A DNA stretch of 10,536 nt from an uncultured bacterium (GTDB lineage Bacteria > Cyanobacteriota > Vampirovibrionia > Gastranaerophilales > Gastranaerophilaceae): positions 1-10,536 of the forward strand of contig CASECH010000059.1 of NCBI GenBank assembly GCA_949286405.1. The letters are read 5' to 3'. Shown in pieces: positions 1-5,663 of this stretch. Each line of letters starts with the position of its first letter. Position 1 is the first letter of the stretch. The notes below the pieces were generated by a model. The model saw only the letters and a program-made list of their open reading frames with translations, was not told the origin of the DNA and searched no databases. Made by a program: the position numbers and the translations under genes.

Positions 1-71
1 AACGACGAGGCTCGAACTCGCGACCTCATGCGTGACAGGCATGCGCTCTAACCAAACTGAGCTACGCTCCC
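1..71 (-). tRNA. tRNA-Asp (anticodon GUC), 3' end cut by window edge
   Basis: Read on the minus strand, the cloverleaf is clear. The acceptor 5' strand GGGAGCG starts at 71. The D stem is GCTC/GAGC (62-59 and 48-45). The anticodon stem CATGC/GCATG is perfectly paired, with loop CTGTCAC at 38-32 giving anticodon GTC (36-34). The T arm is GCGAG-TTCGAGC-CTCGT. The last visible bases, CGTT, pair with the acceptor strand using one G-U pair. The remaining acceptor bases, discriminator and any CCA lie before base 1. GUC decodes both aspartate codons. No variable-arm expansion or intron is seen. Confidence 0.95.
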
Positions 72-97
72 TTACGCTTTGTCTTTCGACAAGATTA

Positions 98-126
98 ATT
101 ATAATATGCTGATTTTTTTTTTGCAA
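98..126 (-). promoter_or_regulatory. Sigma-70-type promoter of the tRNA-Asp gene
   Basis: On the minus strand the -35 box TTGCAA (126-121) is separated by exactly 17 bases from a perfect TATAAT -10 box (103-98). A start about 7 bases downstream would fall near 91, leaving a leader of about 20 bases before the tRNA 5' end at 71. That leader holds a 5-bp hairpin with a GAAA loop, TTGTC-GAAA-GACAA (92-79). RNase P would remove the leader. Box sequences and spacing are seen directly; the start site is inferred. Confidence 0.75.
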
Positions 127-236
127 GAGTTTTTTTTATAATTTTGTAACAAAATGTATATTAAAAAAATCTTTTTACGTAACTGCTTAAGTTTTAGTAA
201 TGGCAATTTTTTTTGTTTAGCGGTTTTATCCCAAAT

Positions 237-917
237 ATGATTATGAATAAAACTGATTGTGTAACTAATTTTAATGGTAAAGTGAATATAAAAAGAACTT
301 TGCCAAAAGTAAGGAAAGCTTTTGATGAAACTTTCAAGGATTTAAGATCTCCATCTAAAGCTAAATTTATGGAAGAAAAAGAAGTCCCAGAACTATTTGG
401 TGATATTGCAGAGCTAAATAGACGTCTTGATTTTGTGCGAAAGTTTGTAGGAAATCTTACTTTAGAAGGTGGATTGTCTGAGTATTTTAGAGGTTTGGTA
501 GGTTGTGTGAAGGCTTTTAAGGTAGCAAATTGTGATGAATATGCTGAAATCACCAAGACTATTTGTAGAATGAATAGTATAAGAAAGTGTGATATGTATT
601 CTTTATTAGCTAGGCAGGTTAATTCAAAAGATGCTCCAAGATCTTTAGATCATGCAGTTGTCGCTATAAATGTACCTAAAAAAAGAAATAATAAATTTAT
701 AAGGAAACCGTTTATCCCGGATAAAAATATTGTGATTCTTGATTTTTGGTCTGATGGATTTATTGGAAGTATTTCTCACGCTAAAAATTTATATAAAAAT
801 TTTGGCTTAGCTGATAATGAAGAAATTTTATTAAAACCTTTAAAATCATATGAACCTGATAAAGAAGCTTTTGCGAAAATAAAAAAAGATTTTCCAAAAT
901 TATATTTTAATTCTTAA
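237..917 (+). CDS. Unrecognised protein with Cys-His-Asp papain/deamidase-like pattern, copy 1
   Basis: I do not recognise this family. The protein (226 aa from this ATG) is a paralogue of the next gene. They share VANC.E, then a LDHAV block, then a hydrophobic strand ending in Asp-x-Trp. If the shared residues are catalytic, the triad is C99, H139 and D169. Cys at a helix start followed by His and Asp on strands is the general layout of papain-like proteases, transglutaminases and Gln deamidases; no activity is proven. Compared with copy 2, the His-Asp gap is longer (30 versus 16 residues), with a basic insert, and the Asp is followed by Phe instead of Pro. No signal peptide or membrane segment is seen. 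The start is uncertain: TTG at 213, ATG at 237 and ATG at 243 are all in frame and none has a good ribosome site. A TATAAT lies at 137-142 but lacks a convincing -35 box. Confidence 0.8.
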   Translation: MIMNKTDCVTNFNGKVNIKRTLPKVRKAFDETFKDLRSPSKAKFMEEKEVPELFGDIAELNRRLDFVRKFVGNLTLEGGLSEYFRGLVGCVKAFKVANCDEYAEITKTICRMNSIRKCDMYSLLARQVNSKDAPRSLDHAVVAINVPKKRNNKFIRKPFIPDKNIVILDFWSDGFIGSISHAKNLYKNFGLADNEEILLKPLKSYEPDKEAFAKIKKDFPKLYFNS

Positions 918-977
918 TATTTCTTTATTTTTTTATAAAATTAGGCAATTATTAATTTTATGCTCGTTTTTTGGTGT

Positions 978-1700
978 ATGAAAATTACTAATCAAAATAT
1001 CCAATCAAATAGAAATTTTACATCAAGAAATCCTGAGATTAGACAAATTGATGATTTATGCAGATTTGTAAAACAGGCTTTTCCTGTGCAGTCTCCGTCA
1101 AGGCTAAATAGGAAACCCGGTTATTATAATAAGCAGCCTGTTATCAATTTAGATGCCAAGTTGTTAAAAAGTAGAGATGTTTTTGATACTGCTACTACGC
1201 CTGAAGATTTTTATCGTTATACTATTCAAGAAACAAAAGCGTCTAATGTTGCAAATTGTGGGGAGCTTGGAAGATTAAGTGAAGTTATTTTTAAGCTTAA
1301 CGGGTATAAAGATTGTTCTTGTTTATCTGTTAATCGCTATTTACCTAAAGTTAATAAATACCACGATTTAGACCATGCTGTTTTGGGTGTGAGAACAAGT
1401 GATAATAAGTTAATTATTGTTGATCCTTGGTGCGGGTTTGTAGATTATGCAGAAAATGCTGCAACAAAGTATAAACATTATTATTCAGAATTTTTGGATT
1501 TTTTTTCTGATCCTACAAGAGGTAAAATTGTTTTCAAGTCAGATAATGATAGTTTTGATTTAGGTTTGGTTGAAAAATTCAAGTGTGAATTCCCTGAATT
1601 GATTTTTAATAAAAAAGCCAAAGTGGATTTAGAAAAGAATAGTGATGTGCAATCTAAGGACACAAAAAAAACTTCCTCAAAAACTAAAGGAATGTTTTAG
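978..1700 (+). CDS. Unrecognised protein with Cys-His-Asp papain/deamidase-like pattern, copy 2
   Basis: The 240-aa product is a paralogue of the preceding gene, about 60 bases downstream on the same strand and probably co-transcribed. The conserved blocks are NVANCGE (Cys94), LDHAV (His133) and IIVDPW (Asp149). Cys-His spacing is 39 residues and His-Asp spacing 16, close to the Cys-His-Asp triad of the Pasteurella multocida toxin C3 deamidase (40 and 15 from memory). That is similarity of layout, not proven homology. Both copies end in a K..FP.L.FN block. Here it is followed by a Lys/Ser/Thr-rich, probably disordered tail of about 25 residues. No secretion signal or membrane helix is seen. 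The start is uncertain: ATG at 960 would add MLVFWC, and neither start has a ribosome site. The last codons overlap one arm of the terminator stem. Confidence 0.82.
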   Translation: MKITNQNIQSNRNFTSRNPEIRQIDDLCRFVKQAFPVQSPSRLNRKPGYYNKQPVINLDAKLLKSRDVFDTATTPEDFYRYTIQETKASNVANCGELGRLSEVIFKLNGYKDCSCLSVNRYLPKVNKYHDLDHAVLGVRTSDNKLIIVDPWCGFVDYAENAATKYKHYYSEFLDFFSDPTRGKIVFKSDNDSFDLGLVEKFKCEFPELIFNKKAKVDLEKNSDVQSKDTKKTSSKTKGMF

Positions 1701-1722
1701 TAATTTTATAAGGAAGTTTTTT
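1666..1722. terminator. Probable two-way intrinsic terminator between convergent genes
   Basis: A perfect 12-bp inverted repeat, AAAAAACTTCCT (1666-1677) and AGGAAGTTTTTT (1711-1722), encloses 33 bases. A smaller stem, CTAAA/TTTAG (1684-1688 and 1696-1700), can form inside. Each arm ends in a T run when read as the downstream arm, so it could stop transcripts from the plus-strand gene ending at 1700 and the minus-strand gene ending at 1745. The left arm and the stop codon at 1698-1700 lie inside the structure. The long loop is unusual for an intrinsic terminator, which lowers confidence. Confidence 0.6.
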
Positions 1723-1744
1723 AATTATTAGACTTTAGCTGTTC

Positions 1745-3463
1745 TTATTTGTATAGAGGTGCAAGTTTTTTTGATTGTTGAGGAATTACACCTTCTTCGA
1801 TAGAGAGATATACTCTATAATCTATATCAGGGAAGCAGTTATCAATATCTTCTATCTCAAATAATGCTGCTTCGTCTATGTTTCCGCTTTCAATCATATC
1901 TGCAATTTTTTCAAACCTATCAACATGTTCACGGAATCTATCTGTTGCATAGTCCTTTGCCTGCCAAGTTGTTATCAAGAATGGCCAATCTGAACTTTGT
2001 AATAACAAGTTTTCTCTAGCTAATTGTTTTAAAGCTCTTAGTAACAACTTATCTTCTGGAATTTCTGCATATTTATCAACAATAACATTAATCCTTTTTT
2101 CGCAAGCATGAATGATTGGCCACATCCATTCTGTTAAATGGTTATTCCATACATAGAAGTGACCACCTTGTCCCCAAGAACTTTCAGGTATTTGGATTGC
2201 TTCTTTAGGCGGATGAGCATGAATATATTCACCTGCAGTCATTCTTTCTACTTCTGGAAGGTATGCGTTGAATTTTTTGATTACTTGTTTGATAAATTCA
2301 ACACCTTCAAACCACCAGTGACCGAATAGCTCTGTATCAAATGATACCATTACCAATCCTTCTTTGCCTGTGGCTTTTTTGTAATCATTTAGCATATGGT
2401 ATATCAATGTTGTATAGTGATCAGAGTTTTCATTGATTTTATTTAACGCTAATACTGGGTCATATAGCATTTTATCTCCTAAATCAGTTGTAGGAGATGT
2501 AATTCTCCAGTAGTGCATACCTGATTTATCATCCTTTTTATGGAACTCTCTGAAACATCCGTCACCAGGGTATCCATCGGCAGCTGACCATACTTGATAA
2601 CCTGCACGGTCATTTCTTCCCATTACAGCAACTTGTGCATCAGGAAGCCAGTATGCAGAATATGTGTCATAACCGGTAGCTGGACGATCAGGTAACGGGA
2701 TATATTCAATATTTCCATATACCCCTATTACACGTCTGTTTCCAATTGAATTACCTCCTTCAATAACGTGAGATTCTGTAAAGAAATACTCAATGTCATT
2801 ATTTTGAAGTGTTACTTCAATTGCAGGACGCCAGTGTTTTTTACCGTCTTTGCCAACGTATTCATAACCTTGTCTGTATGCACACTCTGGAAGCCAACAT
2901 CCTGAAGCCTTTTTCCCAAATAACCTTTTGGTAGTGTCAGATCCGACTTTAAATTGAGCATTTAGGTTACTATCAGTTGCAAGTAATGGAGAAAAACCAT
3001 GTGTCGCTCCAGATGTTGTAATTTCAATACATCCAAGGTCTTGATATTTTTTGAATTGAGCGATTAGGTTCATTTCGTATTTGTTTACAAATGAATCTTT
3101 GATATGATTAAACCAGTCAAAGTAGTATTTTGCAAGATATTTAAGGTGCTGAGAATGAGCAACTTTAGGATCAGGATATCTTTCCAAGTCTTTAGATACT
3201 TGCTTGATTCTTGAATCTAAATATTCTACAAATCCTTGTTGAAGGTGTGGATCGTTTAATTGCTCCGCTAGAATAGGTGTAATACCTACTGTCAATTTTG
3301 CTTTAATACCTTCTTCATACAATTCAGAGATTGCATTCAGTAATGGAATGTAGGTCTCTGCCATACATTCATACAAATTTTCTTCCCCAAAAGGCCACAT
3401 GCCTGCCTTTCTATAATAAGGAAGGTGACTGTGTAACATAAATACGAATTGTCCTACTGACAT
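1745..3463 (-). CDS. 1,4-alpha-glucan branching enzyme, glycoside hydrolase family 57 (DUF1957 type)
   Basis: The product (572 aa) forms alpha-1,6 branches in glycogen-like alpha-glucans by cutting and transferring alpha-1,4 chains. It acts in the cytoplasm; no signal peptide is seen. GH57 landmarks run in order: HSHLPY (residues 11-16), WLPEC with the expected nucleophile Glu193, SFDTELFGHWW with the expected acid/base Asp376, SSWGQGG (428-434) and SSDWPFL (490-496), both typical of the C-terminal helical domain of GH57 branching enzymes. Length fits the family (roughly 520-570). GH57 branching enzymes occur in archaea, Thermus and cyanobacteria, among others. The start is set at 3463 because GGAGG (3473-3469) lies 5 bases before it; the in-frame ATG at 3475 would put that site inside the gene. 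No other glycogen genes are nearby. Amylase or 4-alpha-glucanotransferase activity is a less likely alternative. Confidence 0.92.
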   Translation of the reverse strand: MSVGQFVFMLHSHLPYYRKAGMWPFGEENLYECMAETYIPLLNAISELYEEGIKAKLTVGITPILAEQLNDPHLQQGFVEYLDSRIKQVSKDLERYPDPKVAHSQHLKYLAKYYFDWFNHIKDSFVNKYEMNLIAQFKKYQDLGCIEITTSGATHGFSPLLATDSNLNAQFKVGSDTTKRLFGKKASGCWLPECAYRQGYEYVGKDGKKHWRPAIEVTLQNNDIEYFFTESHVIEGGNSIGNRRVIGVYGNIEYIPLPDRPATGYDTYSAYWLPDAQVAVMGRNDRAGYQVWSAADGYPGDGCFREFHKKDDKSGMHYWRITSPTTDLGDKMLYDPVLALNKINENSDHYTTLIYHMLNDYKKATGKEGLVMVSFDTELFGHWWFEGVEFIKQVIKKFNAYLPEVERMTAGEYIHAHPPKEAIQIPESSWGQGGHFYVWNNHLTEWMWPIIHACEKRINVIVDKYAEIPEDKLLLRALKQLARENLLLQSSDWPFLITTWQAKDYATDRFREHVDRFEKIADMIESGNIDEAALFEIEDIDNCFPDIDYRVYLSIEEGVIPQQSKKLAPLYK

Positions 3464-3468
3464 CTGTG

Positions 3469-3473
3469 CCTCC
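3469..3473 (-). promoter_or_regulatory. Ribosome binding site GGAGG that decides the GH57 start
   Basis: GGAGG on the minus strand is spaced 5 bases (3468-3464) from ATG at 3463-3461. It overlaps the upstream in-frame ATG at 3475-3473, which has no such site of its own. This supports the shorter protein beginning MSVGQF. Confidence 0.75.
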
Positions 3474-3575
3474 ATATCTTACTTAACGAATTATTATATA
3501 ACTATAATTCTCTCTTATATAATATTTATACCACAAATGGCTAAAAAATATAATCCTTAAGAACTAATTCTATTG

Positions 3576-3608
3576 TATAATTGTTACAAAAATTAAAATA
3601 TAATTGTT
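3576..3608. repeat. Direct repeat TATAATTGTT x2 in the rpsT/GH57 intergenic region
   Basis: The ten bases TATAATTGTT occur at 3576-3585 and again at 3599-3608, 23 bases apart start to start, about two helical turns. Each copy contains a perfect TATAAT. Neither has a good -35 box at the standard distance (TTGTAT at 3573-3578 is 20 bases before the second). They may be -10 boxes of rpsT, a regulator site, or chance in AT-rich DNA. Confidence 0.35.
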
Positions 3609-3665
3609 GTATATTTCTTTTTTGTAATATTTATTTTAAGAGGGTTGTAATTTTCACTTTTTTGT

Positions 3666-3717
3666 AGCAAAATAGTTTTGCTCACATCCTCAATATGTCT
3701 GAAGTCATTAATCAGAC
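3666..3717 (+). promoter_or_regulatory. Structured leader of rpsT with two hairpins
   Basis: Two perfect stems precede rpsT. AGCAAAA/TTTTGCT (3666-3672 and 3676-3682) is 7 bp with a 3-base TAG loop. GTCTGA/TCAGAC (3697-3702 and 3712-3717) is 6 bp with a 9-base loop and ends 26 bases before the start codon. Neither is followed by a T run, so they are not terminators. S20 is known to repress its own translation in E. coli; a similar role here is inference. Confidence 0.4.
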
Positions 3718-3743
3718 TAAGAGTAAAAGAAAGGCAAAATGAA

Positions 3744-4016
3744 ATGGCAAATATTAAATCTGCTAAAAAAAGAGTATTAATAGCTGAAAGAAATAGATTA
3801 AGAAACGTTGCGTTTAAGACATCTATAAAAACTGCTGTTAAGAAAGTACTAGAACTTGCAAAGGCTGATGATAAAGAAGCTTTGAATACAGCTATGTCAA
3901 GAGCATATCAATTATGTGATAAGGCTGTTTCAAAGGGTGTTTTACATAAAAACACAGCTGCAAGAAAAAAATCCAGATTAACTAAAGCTGTTAATAAAAT
4001 ACAAGCAGCAAAATAG
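3744..4016 (+). CDS. rpsT: 30S ribosomal protein S20
   Basis: The 90-aa product begins MANIKSAKKR, the family's characteristic N-terminus, and continues as a very basic, Ala/Lys/Arg-rich helical protein ending in KAVNKIQAAK. Length matches the usual 85-90. S20 binds 16S rRNA early in assembly of the small subunit. The start is ATG 3744, preceded by GAAAGG at 3729-3734. The frame is open back to a TTG at 3678, but that extension overlaps the leader hairpins and is not S20-like. The gene stands alone, between an intergenic region of about 280 bases and its own strong terminator. Confidence 0.97.
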   Translation: MANIKSAKKRVLIAERNRLRNVAFKTSIKTAVKKVLELAKADDKEALNTAMSRAYQLCDKAVSKGVLHKNTAARKKSRLTKAVNKIQAAK

Positions 4017-4035
4017 TTTTTCTGAAAGAAATTTT

Positions 4036-4066
4036 AAGGGCATCTTTTAGATGCCCTTATTTTTTT
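4036..4066 (+). terminator. Intrinsic terminator of rpsT
   Basis: A perfect 10-bp stem, AAGGGCATCT/AGATGCCCTT (4036-4045 and 4049-4058), has a 3-base TTT loop and is followed by A and seven T (4060-4066). It begins 20 bases after the rpsT stop codon, the textbook arrangement. Confidence 0.93.
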
Positions 4067-4080
4067 AGTTATTAGTGGGG

Positions 4081-4109
4081 TTGCTAATATTAAAAAAAAG
4101 TGGTAAAAT
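4081..4109 (+). promoter_or_regulatory. Extended -10 promoter placing the start on the ATG of the next gene
   Basis: TTGCTA (4081-4086), a 17-base spacer and TAAAAT (4104-4109) with an extended -10 TGG just before it (4101-4103). The expected start, about 7 bases beyond the -10 box, is at or next to 4116, the A of the ATG of the downstream gene. Confidence 0.6.
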
Positions 4110-4115
4110 GTATAT

Positions 4116-4733
4116 ATGATATTGGTTGCATTTATATTATTTCTGCTGGTGGTATTTTTCTCTTACTTTGTTTATTTCTTTTGCAAAAAAGTTATATACA
4201 AATTAAATAAGCGTGTCTTGGCCAGAAATCTGGCTGTATTACGTAACGGCTCCGCTATGATGCGTTTTGATGAGTTGAGTGAGGATGAAAAAAGGCAAAA
4301 TATTATTGTTAAGTTCTTTTTAATTTTAGGATATAACACTTTTGATAGTCGTGAATTTAAAAAAGCTGCCAGATTTAATCAGATATCTGCTGATTATGTT
4401 ACAAAAAAATGGAATAAAAGTAGGCTTTGCAAACGTTCATTATATATAAAATATTTTGATTTTACTGAATTATCAATTGATTCAGTAAGGAGTGAATTTA
4501 ATGGAGTATGTAATCTTGATGAGTTAATGGATAAGAAATATTTTGATGGGGAATATTATGTTTTAACAAATGGTTATATATATTTATTTTTCTCATCTAA
4601 ACGTATAAATGGTAGTAAAAAATATGATTTCTGCTTTAATATGAAACAGTTTTCGAAAAAGGATATTGCAGAACTTGCAAAATTTACAAAGCAGTGTATG
4701 TTTTTTGAAGTTGCTGATGTTTTTGTTGATTAG
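4116..4733 (+). CDS. Unrecognised single-pass membrane protein
   Basis: I do not recognise this 205-aa protein. Residues 2-23 form one very hydrophobic segment rich in Phe, Leu and Val, followed by KK and further Lys/Arg, as expected for an N-terminal anchor with the rest in the cytoplasm. The soluble part (about 45-205) mixes short helices and strands, with many aromatic and charged residues (for example WNKSRLCKRSLYIKYFDF at 99-116) and no catalytic motif I can name. No ribosome site precedes the ATG and the promoter at 4081-4109 would start the mRNA there, so translation may be leaderless. If so, the anchor is real; starting at the internal Met48/49 would remove it. The gene sits alone between the rpsT terminator and the promoter of the next cluster, with no clear terminator of its own. 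Confidence 0.75.
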   Translation: MILVAFILFLLVVFFSYFVYFFCKKVIYKLNKRVLARNLAVLRNGSAMMRFDELSEDEKRQNIIVKFFLILGYNTFDSREFKKAARFNQISADYVTKKWNKSRLCKRSLYIKYFDFTELSIDSVRSEFNGVCNLDELMDKKYFDGEYYVLTNGYIYLFFSSKRINGSKKYDFCFNMKQFSKKDIAELAKFTKQCMFFEVADVFVD

Positions 4734-4768
4734 TGTATGTTTTTTTATCCGTTAAATTTATGTAAAGA

Positions 4769-4799
4769 TTGTGGTAATTAATTATTTTAGAAGTATAAT
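4769..4799 (+). promoter_or_regulatory. Candidate promoter of the pxpA-yvcK-panBC cluster
   Basis: A perfect TATAAT (4794-4799) lies 24 bases before the first ATG of the cluster. The best -35 candidate is TTGTGG (4769-4774), with a longish 19-base spacer. The start would be near 4806. The -10 box is convincing; the -35 box is weak. Confidence 0.45.
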
Positions 4800-4822
4800 T
4801 ATTTCAGATTGTACATAATTTA

Positions 4823-5632
4823 ATGAGAAAGAGTTATATGCAGGATATTTTAGAAAAAAAATCAATAAAAAATATCGATTTTAATTGTGATTTAGGGCAG
4901 AGTTTCGGAATATATAAAAACAATTGCGAATTTGAGCTTCTTGAATATGTGAGTTCGGTAAATGTTTCTTGCGGATTTCATGCTGGGGATCCGATGACTA
5001 TAAAAAATGCCCTTGAAAAAGCAAAAGAGAAAAATGTTGTTATTGGAGCTCATATAGGTTTTGATGATATTCAAGGTTTTGGGTATCGTCCTATTGATTT
5101 ATCAGAAGATGAAATAGAAGCATTGGTGGTATATCAGGTAGGAGCTTTGATGGCTTATGCAAAGACAATGAAACTTGAAATTGAACATGTAAGACCTCAT
5201 GGAGCAATGTATAAAATGGCTTCAGAAAGTTTTAGTTTTTCTTGTGCACTTGCTAATGCTATAAAAAAATGTTCTCAATGGCTTGTATATTATGGTGCTG
5301 CTGGAGATGTTATTGAGAAAGTTGGTGATTATGTAAATATTCCTATTGCCAGAGAAGTATATCTTGAAAAGATGTATAATGTTGACGGAACAATTAATTC
5401 CGTAGCAAAGGATAATGAAAATAATGACGTGTCTATTCAAAGATTAAAAACAATACTTAATTATTCTCAAGTTTCAAATGTAGAGGGAGGAAAAACTTTT
5501 TTGAATATTGATACAATTCATTTTTCAAGCAGGTTATCGAATTCAATTGATTTGGCAAGAAAAGCTAAAGAATTAGTTACCCCTGTACCTGTAAACTATA
5601 AAAATGTTTATGCTTCAGGATGGGTGGAATAG
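4823..5632 (+). CDS. Divergent PxpA / LamB-YcsF family protein (5-oxoprolinase subunit A-like)
   Basis: PxpA is one of three subunits (PxpABC) of the bacterial ATP-dependent 5-oxoprolinase, which opens pyroglutamate to glutamate. The N-terminal half shows the family signatures in order: FNCDLGQSFG (20-29), CGFHAGDP (50-57), GAHIGF (75-80), QGFGYRP (84-90), YQVGALMAYA (104-113) and RPHGAMY (124-130). The C-terminal third is much less typical. The usual C-x-HGD block is replaced by FLNIDTIHFSS (226-236), and REVF-type sequence is present as AREVYLEKMY. No pxpB or pxpC is in the window, so an active oxoprolinase cannot be assumed. Length (269 aa; family about 250) is normal. The start is unsettled: ATG 4823 is reported, but ATG 4838 has a weak purine-rich AGAAAGAG just before it. 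The stop is 31 bases before yvcK. Confidence 0.82.
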   Translation: MRKSYMQDILEKKSIKNIDFNCDLGQSFGIYKNNCEFELLEYVSSVNVSCGFHAGDPMTIKNALEKAKEKNVVIGAHIGFDDIQGFGYRPIDLSEDEIEALVVYQVGALMAYAKTMKLEIEHVRPHGAMYKMASESFSFSCALANAIKKCSQWLVYYGAAGDVIEKVGDYVNIPIAREVYLEKMYNVDGTINSVAKDNENNDVSIQRLKTILNYSQVSNVEGGKTFLNIDTIHFSSRLSNSIDLARKAKELVTPVPVNYKNVYASGWVE

Positions 5633-5663
5633 TTGGTAAAATAATTTATTTATAAGGTGATTG

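Noticed and set aside
213..236. TTG at 213 as the start of the first Cys-His-Asp protein
   Set aside because: ATG codons at 237 and 243 follow directly, and nothing supports a rare TTG start here.
194..556. Minus-strand open frame opposite the first Cys-His-Asp gene
   Set aside because: The plus-strand gene is supported by its paralogue; the antisense product matches nothing and has no ribosome site.
3464..3475. Upstream ATG at 3475 as the start of the branching enzyme
   Set aside because: The GGAGG site for the next ATG overlaps this codon, and no ribosome site precedes it.
3678..3743. In-frame TTG extension upstream of rpsT adding 22 residues
   Set aside because: S20 characteristically begins MANIKSAKKR at ATG 3744. 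The extension overlaps leader hairpins and has no family similarity.
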